DNA from: Blastopirellula marina DSM 3645
GTDB lineage: Bacteria; Planctomycetota; Planctomycetia; Pirellulales; Pirellulaceae
Assembly (NCBI RefSeq): GCF_000153105.1
Contig: NZ_CH672376.1
Location: 2,946,961 to 3,010,960, forward strand
Reading direction: 5' to 3'
DNA length: 64,000 bases
Below are positions 28,840 to 38,186 of this stretch, one piece after another. Under the pieces are notes generated by a model. The model saw nothing but the letters and a program-made list of their open reading frames with translations. It ran no database searches and was not told where the DNA came from. How positions within the stretch are numbered: position 1 is the first letter of the stretch; every line of letters starts with the position of its first letter. The translations under genes were made by a program, and so were the position numbers.

Positions 28840-29678
28840 CCTTGTTACTCGCACAAACCGACGCCGCCGCGACTCGAACCACCTATGAGTTCTCGCGTCT
28901 GGCCGAGATGACGCAGTGGAGCCATTGGGCGCTGTTGGTCGCATTGGTCGTCGCGGTGATCACCTTCGTCGGCTGGCTCTATCGTCGCGACACGCGAGAG
29001 CAATCGCGTCCCGTCCGCTGGACGTTGACCGGACTTCGTCTGGCCGCGTTGGCCGGTCTGCTCCTCTTCTTTTTCAATCTTGAAAAGAAGACCGAGAGCG
29101 AACTGCATGAAAACTCGCGCGTCGTCGTGCTGGTCGACACCAGCCTTAGCATGGCGCTCCCCAACAGCATCGAAAGCGGATCGTCTCCCCGTTACGAACA
29201 GATCGTCGACAAGTTCTCGCAAGGGGAACTGCTCGAACAATTGCGTAAATCGCATGACGTGCTGGTCTATCAATTCGATCAAACGGCACAGCCTACCGAA
29301 CTGGCCGTCTTCCGTCGCCCGCAGACCGATACGGTCTCCGACACCGAAGACTCGGCCGAGATGGACGCGCGGTTCCGCTCGGCTCGCTTGCTGCTATTGA
29401 TCAGCTTCGGCGTGTTGGCGATCAGCTTACTCGCGTACTTGATCGCACTCGGCACGCGTCGCATGGCGCCTACTTGGCGAGAGACGGCGGCCGCTTGGTC
29501 GATGATCGGCGCTTTTGCGTTGGTCGTCGGCGCCTCGTTGGCCGCAACCGCAAACTTGCGCGCCCCTGAGCTCAGTCTGCGTCAATTAGCCGTAGGCGAC
29601 TTGAACGTCGTTGCGGGCCAGCCATCGCAGCCCGGAGCCGACCGAAGCCGAAGAGGAAGCGGCCGCCCCAAACCCTAG
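28836..29678 (+). CDS. VWA membrane protein, N-terminal part (gene split by apparent frameshift)
   Basis: 280 aa. The ATG at 28836 overlaps the BatA stop (ATGA). Two transmembrane helices (about 29-49 and 62-78) are followed by the start of a VWA domain with the MIDAS motif VVVLVDTSLSM. Two further helices (about 184-204 and 220-240) are inserted within the VWA domain, an unusual arrangement. The frame ends at 29678 in a run of Arg/Pro codons that looks out of frame (DRSRRGSGRPKP). Frame +1 over the same bases reads PEPTEAEEEAAAP, a natural acidic linker, and the third frame continues as LADIDWLDKIKPHG into the next CDS. One protein of about 925 residues is therefore expected. Either the gene is broken, or the sequence has an indel, or frameshifting occurs. 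Confidence 0.8.
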   Translation: MTLLLAQTDAAATRTTYEFSRLAEMTQWSHWALLVALVVAVITFVGWLYRRDTREQSRPVRWTLTGLRLAALAGLLLFFFNLEKKTESELHENSRVVVLVDTSLSMALPNSIESGSSPRYEQIVDKFSQGELLEQLRKSHDVLVYQFDQTAQPTELAVFRRPQTDTVSDTEDSAEMDARFRSARLLLLISFGVLAISLLAYLIALGTRRMAPTWRETAAAWSMIGAFALVVGASLAATANLRAPELSLRQLAVGDLNVVAGQPSQPGADRSRRGSGRPKP

Positions 29679-29752
29679 CTGACATCGACTGGCTCGACAA
29701 GATCAAGCCGCACGGCGTCGAGACGCGTATCGGCGACGCGATCGCCCAAATC

Positions 29753-31621
29753 GTGCAACAAGAACGCGGTCGCCCAATCGCCGGCATCCTGCTGCTTTCG
29801 GACGGCGTGAACAACGGCGGACTCGAAATTCGCGAAGCGATTCAGATCGCCGCCGATTCGGAGACGCCGGTCTTTCCGATTGGGCTAGGACCTTCCGAAC
29901 GACCGATCAATCTGCGAGTTGTGGATCTCGAAGCGCCGTCGCGGGTCTTTCCGAATGACGCCTTCCAAATCACCGGCTACATCCAGGCCTTCGCGTCAAA
30001 GACCGATTTTGTCAACGTGCAGCTGGCGTCGGGCACAACCGACTCCGACGGCAAGTTCCGCGAAGAGACGCTCGAAGGAGAATCGCGTCGCATTACCTTG
30101 GGCGCCGACGGCGCGGTGGTCGCGACCACGTTTGACGTGACTCCCGACTCGCTGGGCGAACGCACCTATCAGCTGCGAATTTTGTCGCCGGCCGGTTCCG
30201 ATCAGGATACCAGCGACGATCAAAAAGATGTCAAAGTGCAAGTGATTCAGCGGAAAAACCGCGTCCTGTTGATGGCCGGCGGACCTTCCCGCGACTTCCG
30301 CTTTTTGCGAAATCAGCTGTATCGCGACAAAGATGTCGAACTGCACGTCTATTTGCAAAGCGGCAAGCCCGGCATCTCGCAAGAGTCGGACGAGCTGCTC
30401 TTTAGTTTCCCCAACGATGCAGCCGACCTGTTTGAAAACTACGACTGTATCGTCGCGTTTGATCCCGATTGGTCGCAACTGACCGTGGAACAAGCGGAAC
30501 TGCTCGAACGTTGGGTCGCCGAGAAGGCCGGCGGTTTGATTGTCACCACCGGCCCGGTCTTTACGGCCGAATGGGCCAGCCAACGACGCGGCGATCCGGT
30601 AATCGACATCGTCAAACAGCTCTACCCCGTCACCTTCCATAGCCGAGGGACTTCGATCGGCTTGGATCGTTTCGGATCGGAGAAAGCCTGGCCGTTGGTC
30701 TTTACCAACGAAGGTCAGTCGCAATCATTTTTGTGGCTCGGCAACGACGGCGCCGGCAGCGCCGCTCGCTGGGAAGAGTTTCCCGGCGTCTACGGTTACT
30801 ACGCGGTGCGCGACAAAAAAGAAGGCGCGTCGATCTTAGCGCGGTACAACGATCCTGACGCGGCCCTCGGCGATGATCCGCCGGTCTATATGGCGACCCA
30901 GTTTTATGGCGCTGGCCGCGTCTTTTTCATGGCAAGCTCTGAGATGTGGCGAATTCGCGCTTTGCACGAAGGCTACTTTGAGCAGTTTTACACCAAATTG
31001 ATCCGCTACGTGTCGCAAGGGCGACTGCTGCGTGACTCCAGCCGCGGCGTTTTGTTGACCAACAAAGACCGCTTGCTGGTGGGCGAAACGGTCGAAGTTC
31101 GCGCTCACCTGACCGACGCCAAGCATGAGCCGCTGACCGATCCGCTGGTCAAAGCGATGGTCTCTCGCCCAGACGGACGGCGTGACGAACTAACGCTGAC
31201 GCAAGCCGAGCAGGGAGGGAAGGGGCAATACCATGGCCAGTTTACTCCGCTGATCGAAGGGGACTACCACATCGAATTGCAATTGGCCGGCGGCGGCGAA
31301 GATTCACTACTGACGCGGGACATCCGCGTACGGCTGCCGGACAAAGAAATTGAGCGTCCAGAACGAGACGATGCGTCGATGCGACAAATCGCCGAGGGGA
31401 CCGGCGCCGTCTATTACGTAGGGATGGACGCCGCGCTCGGCAAATCGGCGCTGCCAGCCGTTTACTTGTCGGCCACGTTGCCGACCCAAGATATGTACAC
31501 CGCGCTGCCTGATTTGGTCGACCGCAAGTTCGACCGGCTGCTGCGGACCTGGCTGCTCGGCCTGATATGCGGGGTGCTTGCCCTGGAATGGCTGACGCGG
31601 CGCCTGTTGAAATTAGCGTAA
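29753..31621 (+). CDS. VWA/glutamine-amidotransferase-like protein, C-terminal part of the split gene
   Basis: The frame is open from before 29640, and the first start-like codon is the GTG at 29753 (622 aa). No Shine-Dalgarno precedes it. It opens with the second half of a VWA domain: GRPIAGILLLSDGVNNGG, FPIGLGPSERPINLRV. A beta-rich segment follows, then a class I amidotransferase-like fold (NRVLLMAGGPSRDFRFLRNQL, YDCIVAFDPDWSQLTVEQAELLERWV, GLIVTTGP) and a C-terminal transmembrane helix (LLGLICGVLALEWLT). The MIDAS half of the VWA domain is in the upstream frame, so this piece alone could not fold normally. The CDS coordinates mark the readable part only. Confidence 0.8.
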   Translation: MQQERGRPIAGILLLSDGVNNGGLEIREAIQIAADSETPVFPIGLGPSERPINLRVVDLEAPSRVFPNDAFQITGYIQAFASKTDFVNVQLASGTTDSDGKFREETLEGESRRITLGADGAVVATTFDVTPDSLGERTYQLRILSPAGSDQDTSDDQKDVKVQVIQRKNRVLLMAGGPSRDFRFLRNQLYRDKDVELHVYLQSGKPGISQESDELLFSFPNDAADLFENYDCIVAFDPDWSQLTVEQAELLERWVAEKAGGLIVTTGPVFTAEWASQRRGDPVIDIVKQLYPVTFHSRGTSIGLDRFGSEKAWPLVFTNEGQSQSFLWLGNDGAGSAARWEEFPGVYGYYAVRDKKEGASILARYNDPDAALGDDPPVYMATQFYGAGRVFFMASSEMWRIRALHEGYFEQFYTKLIRYVSQGRLLRDSSRGVLLTNKDRLLVGETVEVRAHLTDAKHEPLTDPLVKAMVSRPDGRRDELTLTQAEQGGKGQYHGQFTPLIEGDYHIELQLAGGGEDSLLTRDIRVRLPDKEIERPERDDASMRQIAEGTGAVYYVGMDAALGKSALPAVYLSATLPTQDMYTALPDLVDRKFDRLLRTWLLGLICGVLALEWLTRRLLKLA

Positions 31622-31639
31622 CCTGAAGAGCGGTCGAAC

Positions 31640-33976
31640 ATGACGACGCCTAAACCGAAATCCGAAATCCCCGCCGATCTGCGCGAGCTGCTTGGTTCGC
31701 TGCGCCGGCGGATTCGGCTCTACGTGTTGCTCGAAGGACTGGCGCTGCTGGTCGTTTGGCTTGCCGTCACTTTTTGGGTCGGCTTGGCGGTCGACTATCT
31801 GCCGGTCACTTTTGGCGCCAGCGAAATGCCGCGCGAGGCGCGAATCGTCTGCTTGGTCGCGATCTATGGGGTCAGCGCTTATATCTTTTATCGCTGGGTC
31901 CTGATTCGCCTGGTGGCGCGGATGTCCGACACCAGCATGGCGATCTTGATCGAGCGGCGCTATCCGGCGTTCCACGAGAGTCTGCTCACCGCGGTCGAAA
32001 GCCCGGTCGAAGAAGATCTGACCGAGATCGCATTTCGCGAAGGCATGATCCGTCAGGCCGTCACCCAAGCGGTCGAGAACAGCCGGCAGGTCAAGCTGAA
32101 TGAGATCTTCAATCCTTGGCCGTTGACCCGCAACGTCACGTTGGCGGTCGCCCTGTTGATCAGCATCGGCGCATTCGCCGTCATCTCGTTTGACTCGTTC
32201 CAGATTTGGGGACGTCGACTCTATTGGCTATCGGACGAAGCTTGGCCCCGTCTGGCTCAGATCGAAGTCGTGGGCGTCGAAGTAACCCGTCCGTCCGGCG
32301 CTAGCGATGGTACGACTGCAGCCGATGTGGTGGAAGTCATCCCCTTTAAAAATGGAGTTGCAACCGTCGCGCGAGGATCTTCGCCGAAGCTGCTAGTACG
32401 AGCCAAAGCTGACGCCGAAGTGGTCCCCGCTTACTGCACAATCGTGTACGAGACCGCCGATGGCGCTCGCGGCAGCGTCGCGATGCAGCGCGTCGGAACC
32501 GCGCGCAGCGATTATCAACGCTATATCTTCCAGCGCAAGCCGCTGAAGAGCATCTTGGGGTCGATCTCGTTTGACCTGATCGGCTACGACCATCGTCTCC
32601 GCAATCTGCGGATCGAAGCGGTCGACAGTCCGGCGATCTTGACGATGCAAGTCGACGCCGCTCCCCCGCAGTACACCAATCTGCTGCCGCGCGTCTCGGA
32701 GCTGACCTCTTCCTCTGACCTGCCGGTTGGATCGCAGTACAAGCTGTTAGCGAAAACCAACAAGCCGATCGTCCGAGTGGAGATCGCCAACTTACGCGAA
32801 CAGACGCAAAGCGAAATGACGCTGGCCGAGCCGAACAATCAGTTCGAGCTAGAGTTCCCTCCGCTGACGGACGACCTGTCGCTAGAGTTAACCTTGATCG
32901 ATAGCGACGGCATCTACAGCGAAGCTCCTTTCCGCGTGCAAATCGCAGCCGTCGCTGACCAGGCGCCCAACGTCAACTTGCAGTTGGCCGGCATCGGCAC
33001 GGCGATTACGCCCCAGGCCCGGATCCCGCTGCTGGGAACCGTCGGCGACGACTACGAAACGAAAGACGCTTGGCTCGACGTCCAACCAGGCGACGGCGAC
33101 ATTACGCCGTTCGCGATCAAGCCGACCCCTCAAGGCGACGTGAACTATGTGCTCGACTTAAAAGAAACGACCGGAGCGCCGCAGCTTGTCGCAGGTGATC
33201 AAATTTCGCTCACCCTCAAAGCAAGCGACCTGCACGATCTGACCGGCGGCCCCAACATCGGCGTCAGCACGCGCTATCCGCTCGACGTCGTTACCCCCAG
33301 CAAACTGTTATCGCTGCTGGAAGCTCGGGAGCTTGGGCTGCGCCGGCGCTTTGAACAAATCTTGCAAGAGACCCAGCAACTACGGGAAGAATTCGTCCGC
33401 GTTCAGCTCGACGCCAAAAGAATCGCGACCGGCCCCAGCTCGTTCTCTTCCAGCGATTTAGAAGGCGACGACGCCGCTGATCCCGTCGCCAAGCTGCAAC
33501 AGGCAATCGAGTTACAGCTGCTTCGCGTCCAGCGAACTCCCCAGGCCAGCCGCAAAGCCGAAGACGAACTGCGGGGGGTCGCGGCCGGGTTCGAGGAGAT
33601 TCGCCAAGAGATCATTAACAATCGCGTCGATACCGAGAAACGGAAGGAACGTCTCGAAAATGACGTGATCGGCCCGATTAACCAGATCGCCGATGTCCGC
33701 CAGCCCGAGCTGCGGGAAGCGATCAAGCGCCTGGAAGCGTCGCTGGACGACCCCACCCATTCGGTGGAGGCCGTCGGTGATGCAATTGCCGAAACCGACG
33801 AGATCATCCTGGCGATGCAGCAAGTCTTGGACAAGATGCTCGACCTGGAAACCTTCAACGAGCTGGTCGACCAAATCCGCGAAATCATCCAGTTGCAGGA
33901 AGAATTGCAAAAAGATACCGAAACCGAACAAAAGCGGCTATTCCGAGATCTGTTTAATTTAGAGTCGTCGGATTGA
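31640..33976 (+). CDS. Membrane protein with long periplasmic domain and C-terminal coiled coil
   Basis: 778 aa. Three hydrophobic helices are visible: LYVLLEGLALLVVWLAVTF (about 27-46), IVCLVAIYGVSAYIFYRWV (about 75-95) and VTLAVALLISIGAFAVISF (about 155-175). A long soluble region with beta-rich repeats follows (about 200-540). The last 240 residues are strongly helical and charged (LRRRFEQILQETQQLREEF, TEKRKERLENDVIGPINQI), likely coiled coil. The layout resembles the DUF4175-type proteins found next to MoxR/VWA genes elsewhere, but this is a layout argument, not a motif match. It starts 18 nt after the split VWA gene and belongs to the same transcript. Function unknown. Confidence 0.83.
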   Translation: MTTPKPKSEIPADLRELLGSLRRRIRLYVLLEGLALLVVWLAVTFWVGLAVDYLPVTFGASEMPREARIVCLVAIYGVSAYIFYRWVLIRLVARMSDTSMAILIERRYPAFHESLLTAVESPVEEDLTEIAFREGMIRQAVTQAVENSRQVKLNEIFNPWPLTRNVTLAVALLISIGAFAVISFDSFQIWGRRLYWLSDEAWPRLAQIEVVGVEVTRPSGASDGTTAADVVEVIPFKNGVATVARGSSPKLLVRAKADAEVVPAYCTIVYETADGARGSVAMQRVGTARSDYQRYIFQRKPLKSILGSISFDLIGYDHRLRNLRIEAVDSPAILTMQVDAAPPQYTNLLPRVSELTSSSDLPVGSQYKLLAKTNKPIVRVEIANLREQTQSEMTLAEPNNQFELEFPPLTDDLSLELTLIDSDGIYSEAPFRVQIAAVADQAPNVNLQLAGIGTAITPQARIPLLGTVGDDYETKDAWLDVQPGDGDITPFAIKPTPQGDVNYVLDLKETTGAPQLVAGDQISLTLKASDLHDLTGGPNIGVSTRYPLDVVTPSKLLSLLEARELGLRRRFEQILQETQQLREEFVRVQLDAKRIATGPSSFSSSDLEGDDAADPVAKLQQAIELQLLRVQRTPQASRKAEDELRGVAAGFEEIRQEIINNRVDTEKRKERLENDVIGPINQIADVRQPELREAIKRLEASLDDPTHSVEAVGDAIAETDEIILAMQQVLDKMLDLETFNELVDQIREIIQLQEELQKDTETEQKRLFRDLFNLESSD

Positions 33977-34033
33977 GACAATCCGCTTAAACTGGAGTAA
34001 CGGCGGGCTATGCCGCCCAGGAGGGACCGACCG

Positions 34034-35938
34034 ATGTTCTATGTACGCAATTTGTCGCTTACGGCGTCTGCGGTCACCGTCTTTCTATCCCTGGCCGCTT
34101 GCCTGCAAGCGCAAGACGTCGGCGATGCGGTCGCCGAGCCAAAACCAGAAACCGCGCTGTCCGAACGACAAGCGCGCCTCGCCCAAGGCTTCTCGCGACT
34201 CGAAGATCTGATGATCAAGATGGCCGAGATCGACGAGATCGAAAATCCCGATCGCGCGAAACTGCTGCGCGAAGCGGCTCATTCCAGCAAAGACAAGCTG
34301 ATTCGTTCCCAACTCGAATCGCTGGCGGCGATCCTCGGCGATGGCAAATTGAAACGCGCCGTCGACGGTCAAAAGGATGTCTCGAAAGACCTTAGCAACT
34401 TGCTGCAATTGCTGCAAAGTGAGAACCGCGACGACGAATTAAAGTCAGAACAAGAGCGGATTCGCGAATATATCAAAGAGACGCGTAAGCTCCTCAATCG
34501 CCAGCGCAGTCTCCAAGGTCGCGCCGAAGGGGGAGAAAACACGGAGCGACTTTCGGAAGGACAAGACCAACTGTCGCAAGACGCCGCGAAACTTGCCCAG
34601 CGAATGAAAGAGAACGAAGAGCCCCAAACCGAAGGGGATTCGTCCGGCGAAGAGCAAGACGGGGATCAAAAGCCCGCCGGCGAGAAGCCCAGCCAAGAGG
34701 GGGACGCGAAGCCCAGCGAAGGCGAATCGAAACCGAGCGAAGGGGAAGGGGAGTCGAAGCCTTCCGCAGGCTCGGAATCGAAACCCGGTGAATCCAAGCC
34801 CGGCGAGTCGAAGCCCGGTGAAAGCAAACCGGGGGAAGAAGGGGAAATGAAAAAACCGGGCGAAGAAGAGTCCGGCGAATCGAAACCCGGCGAAGAGTCG
34901 AAGCCAGGCGAACCGACGCCCGGTGAGCCGTCCCCCAGCGAAGGCGAGTCAAAACCAAGCGAGGGAGAATCAAAGCCGGGCCAACCGCAACAAGGAAAAC
35001 CGCAACAAGGAAAACCGCAACAAGGAAAACCGCAACAGGGCCAGCCGCAACAGGGAGACCCCCAGCCCGGCGATCAGCAGCAACAAGAACAACAACAGCC
35101 TGACTTCCCGGCGCGTCAGCGTGTCGAAGAAGCGCAGCGTCGCATGGAAGAGGCGAAGAAAAATCTCGACGAGAAAAAGACCGACGAAGCGATCGAAGAG
35201 CAAAAGCAGGCCGAACGCGAGTTGGCCAAAGCGATCGCCGAGTTAGAAGAAGTGTTGCGTCAGTTACGCGAAGAAGAGATCGAACGCGTGCTGGCCCGGT
35301 TGGAAGCCCGCTTCTCGAAAATGCTGGAGATGCAGCTGAAGGTGTACGACGATTCGGAACGCTTGTCGCAAGTTCCCGAACCGCAGCGCGGCGCCGCCGA
35401 AGATATTCAAGCCGGCAAGTTAGCCTTCGCCGAAAAGCAAATCGTGTTAGAGGCCGACAAGGCTTTGACCCTTTTGCAAGAAGAAGGATCGTCGGTCGCC
35501 TTTCCCGAAGCGCTGCAGCAATTGCGTGACGACATGCAGCACATCGCCGATCGCTTGAGCCAATCCAAAGTCGACCCGCTGACGTTGACGCTTGAACAGG
35601 ACGTGATTGACGCGCTGGAAGAGTTATTGGAAGCGTTGAAGCAGGCCCAAAAGGATCAAGAAGAACGTCAACAGCAACAACAGCAGCAGCAACAACAACA
35701 GCAGGGCCAGCAAGACGAGTCGCTGGTCAACAAGATCCAAGAGCTGAAATTGATCAAATCGATGCAGGTGCGCATCAATCAGCGTACCGATCGATACTCG
35801 AAACTATTACGCGATCTCGATGATGAAGTCGGCCAAGCGACGAGCGAGGAAGTGCTCGACGCGCTCCGCGTACTCGCCCAACGGCAACAACGCGTCTACC
35901 AAATCACGCAGGACAACGTTTTGGGGAAAAACAAATGA
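34034..35938 (+). CDS. Exported low-complexity coiled-coil protein with SKPGE and QQGKP tandem repeats
   Basis: 634 aa from the ATG at 34034 (GGAGGG about 9 nt upstream); the longer frame at 34010 is disfavoured. Signal peptide of about 27 residues ending LQAQD. Residues about 30-200 are helical and charged. The centre (about 205-355) is a disordered tandem-repeat block (ESKPGE units, then QQGKP units). Residues about 360-560 are again coiled coil (RQRVEEAQRRMEEAKKNLDE), followed by a poly-Gln run and a helical C-terminus (QRTDRYSKLLRDLDDEVGQ). The repeat may be a flexible spacer or peptidoglycan/polyanion-binding tether. It overlaps the next gene by 4 nt. Repeat number probably varies between strains. 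Confidence 0.85.
   Translation: MFYVRNLSLTASAVTVFLSLAACLQAQDVGDAVAEPKPETALSERQARLAQGFSRLEDLMIKMAEIDEIENPDRAKLLREAAHSSKDKLIRSQLESLAAILGDGKLKRAVDGQKDVSKDLSNLLQLLQSENRDDELKSEQERIREYIKETRKLLNRQRSLQGRAEGGENTERLSEGQDQLSQDAAKLAQRMKENEEPQTEGDSSGEEQDGDQKPAGEKPSQEGDAKPSEGESKPSEGEGESKPSAGSESKPGESKPGESKPGESKPGEEGEMKKPGEEESGESKPGEESKPGEPTPGEPSPSEGESKPSEGESKPGQPQQGKPQQGKPQQGKPQQGQPQQGDPQPGDQQQQEQQQPDFPARQRVEEAQRRMEEAKKNLDEKKTDEAIEEQKQAERELAKAIAELEEVLRQLREEEIERVLARLEARFSKMLEMQLKVYDDSERLSQVPEPQRGAAEDIQAGKLAFAEKQIVLEADKALTLLQEEGSSVAFPEALQQLRDDMQHIADRLSQSKVDPLTLTLEQDVIDALEELLEALKQAQKDQEERQQQQQQQQQQQQGQQDESLVNKIQELKLIKSMQVRINQRTDRYSKLLRDLDDEVGQATSEEVLDALRVLAQRQQRVYQITQDNVLGKNK
34680..35070 (+). repeat. Intragenic tandem repeats (15-bp units) encoding SKPGE/QQGKP
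   Basis: Short in-frame repeats within the preceding CDS. ESKPGE-type units occur from about 34770 to 34980. Four near-identical QQGKP/QQGQP units (CCGCAACAAGGAAAA) occur at about 34985-35050. A CAG/CAA-rich tract at 35660-35710 encodes poly-Gln. Confidence 0.9.
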
Positions 35939-36990
35939 CGCCGCGTCTCTTGCTTTCGATCGTGCTGAGCCTAGCGACTGTTTCTGCAGTCGGCGCGGCG
36001 GACGCGTTGCAAAAACAGGCCGACTGGCATAACCCGGAATATCCGGCGATTCGCCAAAAGTTGATCGATTGGCTCACCGAGTCTGACGCTCCTGCAGCGC
36101 AAATGACGGCCGTCTCGCAGCTTTGGCCAGAAGAGGCCCCCAGCGACACGCCTGCCGAGTTGGGGATCCGTCTGCTGGAAACCGCCGCGATTATGGACGC
36201 CGACGCCCGTGAGCTCGCGGTGACGACGCTCAGCGCCAGCGCCGATGGCGAACTCCCACAGTTCCCTTGGCTGGCCGACGAGTCGAAACCGTTTCCGACC
36301 TGGATGCGCGATAACCTACGCTTCCAATACGGTCGCTGGCTCGCCGAGCAGCGGATGCTGGATGAAGCGTACCTGCAGCTGAAAGAGACGCCGATCGCCG
36401 AGGTCGCCGATCCGGCGGCGCTGCTGTTTCATCGGGCCGTTTGCGAACATTACTTGCTGAAGAAAGAAGACTGCGTCGCGACCCTCGGCACGTTGCTCTC
36501 GAACCAAGAACAGATCGCGCCCCGCTACCTGGCGGTCGCCAAGCTGATGCTGGCCGACATTCAACCGTTGGAGACCGATTCGCTGGACGAAATCGCGCGT
36601 TTGATGCGAGATGTCGAGCGTCGTCTCGATCTGGGTCGCGCCGGCAAAAAGGTGCGTACGCAGGAAGAAGACGTGGTCGCCAAGCTCGACAAAATGATCG
36701 AAGATCTCGAAAAGCAAATGCAGCAGCAACAGCAACAATCGCAGGGAGGTCAGCAGGGAGGCAGCAACACGCAGCCGAGCAGCCCCTTGAATGACACGAT
36801 GCCGGCCGGCGGCTCTGGCCCCGGCAACGTCGATCCCAAGAAGATGAACCCCGGCGATAACTGGGGCAATCTGCCACCTAAAGAGCGTCAAGAAGCGTTG
36901 CAGCAAATTTCCAACGAGTTCCCTTCCCACTATCGACGCGTCATCGAAGAATATTTCCGCAAGCTGGCCCGCGAAGAGGACACGAAGTGA
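35935..36990 (+). CDS. Exported helical-repeat protein with Q-rich C-terminal region, unknown function
   Basis: 351 aa, overlapping the previous stop by 4 nt (ATGA). A signal peptide ends near VGAAD. The body (about 25-230) is alpha-helical, with TPR-like spacing (LRFQYGRWLAEQRMLDEAYLQLKETPIAEV, LLFHRAVCEHYLLKKEDCVATLGTLL). A Gln/Gly/Ser-rich low-complexity linker (about 240-285) follows, then a short conserved-looking end NPGDNWGNLPPKERQEALQQISNEFPSHYRRVIEEYFRKLA. That C-terminal module, a helix preceded by WGNLPPKERQ, occurs at the end of several bacterial Bat-operon proteins, so it may be a docking element. Function unknown. Confidence 0.85.
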   Translation: MTPRLLLSIVLSLATVSAVGAADALQKQADWHNPEYPAIRQKLIDWLTESDAPAAQMTAVSQLWPEEAPSDTPAELGIRLLETAAIMDADARELAVTTLSASADGELPQFPWLADESKPFPTWMRDNLRFQYGRWLAEQRMLDEAYLQLKETPIAEVADPAALLFHRAVCEHYLLKKEDCVATLGTLLSNQEQIAPRYLAVAKLMLADIQPLETDSLDEIARLMRDVERRLDLGRAGKKVRTQEEDVVAKLDKMIEDLEKQMQQQQQQSQGGQQGGSNTQPSSPLNDTMPAGGSGPGNVDPKKMNPGDNWGNLPPKERQEALQQISNEFPSHYRRVIEEYFRKLAREEDTK

Positions 36991-38186
36991 ATTGCATTCC
37001 GCTCATTATGATCGCCGCATCCACGTTATCGGCGATTTCCGTCGATGTCGAAACGTTGGACGGTCGCACTATGCACGGAGAGCTGCGCCAACTTTCGGCG
37101 GATGAGATCGGTCTGCGCACGAGCGTTGGCGACGAGACGTTCCCATACGATTCGTTGATGCACGTCGATTTCCCCGCCGCTGAAACGTCGCCCGACTCCG
37201 GCGGCGCTCTGCTGCAATTGGCCGACGGCTCACGGCTGGATGTGAAAAATTACGTCCTCGAAAACCGCAAGTTCATCGTCACGGCCGAAAACTTCGAGCT
37301 GTTTGAAGTTCCGGCGACGGCCCTGCGCATGCTGCGAATGGATGGCGACCAGCGTTCGTTCGATAAGCGTTGGGATCAATTGCTGGAAGAAAAAATTCTG
37401 GGAGACGCCGTCGTCATTCGTCGTGGCGATGACCTCTCGTTTCAAGAAGCCATCATTCAATCAATCAGCGACGGCAAAGCGTCAATCCAGCTCGATGAGC
37501 TGGACGCCAAAATCCCGCTCAGCAAACTGGCCGGGCTCCTCTTTTACCAACGTAACAACCGCAAACTTGCGATGCCGATCTGCAAGCTTGAACTGCAAGA
37601 CGGCGGAGTGATCTTCGCCGGCAAGATCATGCTGAACGAACAGCTGTTGCAGGTCGAATCAGTCTCTGGCGGCAAATTCGCCGTCGCGCTCGCGGCACTC
37701 AAAGCAATCGACTTCGCCGCTGGCAACATTATTCCGCTGACCGATCTCTCGCCCGATCAAGACGCATGGGCGAGCTTTATCCCCTCCAATTTGTCACGTG
37801 ACCAGCTCTCGCTGATCTACGCACCGGATGTCCGAGCCGGCTCGGCGGCGCAGCCGCTTGAGTTATCGCTGGCAGGCGAAGCGAAATCGTTCGCTAACGG
37901 CATCGCGCTGCATGCTCGCACCGAACTGACCTATCTGCTTCCCGAAGATGTGCGGCAATTTTACGCACTAGCCGGTTTGCCGGCTGGCGCGAGCGGCCCT
38001 TTGCAACTGACGATCACGGCCGACAAAACGGTGCTGGTCGACAAAGTGCTGGATGAGAATTTAACGTCTCTCGACATACACGGCGACGTTCGGGGAGCCC
38101 GACGTCTGAAAATTGTCGTCGACTTCGCCGGCAACGGCGATTTAGGGGACCGCGTTTATCTGTGCCAACCACGGCTGATTAAATAA
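36987..38186 (+). CDS. Exported protein with C-terminal NPCBM/NEW2-like carbohydrate-binding domain
   Basis: 399 aa from a GTG that overlaps the preceding TGA (GTGA). A short signal-like N-terminus (IPLIMIAASTLSAISV) is followed by small beta units of the type DGRTMHGELRQLSADEIGLR, repeated around residues 20-60 and 140-200, which look like SHc/Sm-like barrels. The last 130 residues resemble the NPCBM/NEW2 domain: KSFANGIALHARTELTYLLPE, FYALAGLPAGASGPLQLTI, GARRLKIVVDFAGNGDLGDRV, ending YLCQPRLIK. NPCBM domains bind glycans or act as accessory beta-sandwiches. The family match is by pattern only. It ends with a TAATG overlap onto the protease gene. Confidence 0.82.
   Translation: MNCIPLIMIAASTLSAISVDVETLDGRTMHGELRQLSADEIGLRTSVGDETFPYDSLMHVDFPAAETSPDSGGALLQLADGSRLDVKNYVLENRKFIVTAENFELFEVPATALRMLRMDGDQRSFDKRWDQLLEEKILGDAVVIRRGDDLSFQEAIIQSISDGKASIQLDELDAKIPLSKLAGLLFYQRNNRKLAMPICKLELQDGGVIFAGKIMLNEQLLQVESVSGGKFAVALAALKAIDFAAGNIIPLTDLSPDQDAWASFIPSNLSRDQLSLIYAPDVRAGSAAQPLELSLAGEAKSFANGIALHARTELTYLLPEDVRQFYALAGLPAGASGPLQLTITADKTVLVDKVLDENLTSLDIHGDVRGARRLKIVVDFAGNGDLGDRVYLCQPRLIK

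Noticed and set aside
34680-35070. CRISPR-like regularly spaced short repeats
   Set aside because: Units are 15 bp, contiguous, in frame and encode SKPGE/QQGKP; there are no unique spacers and no cas genes.
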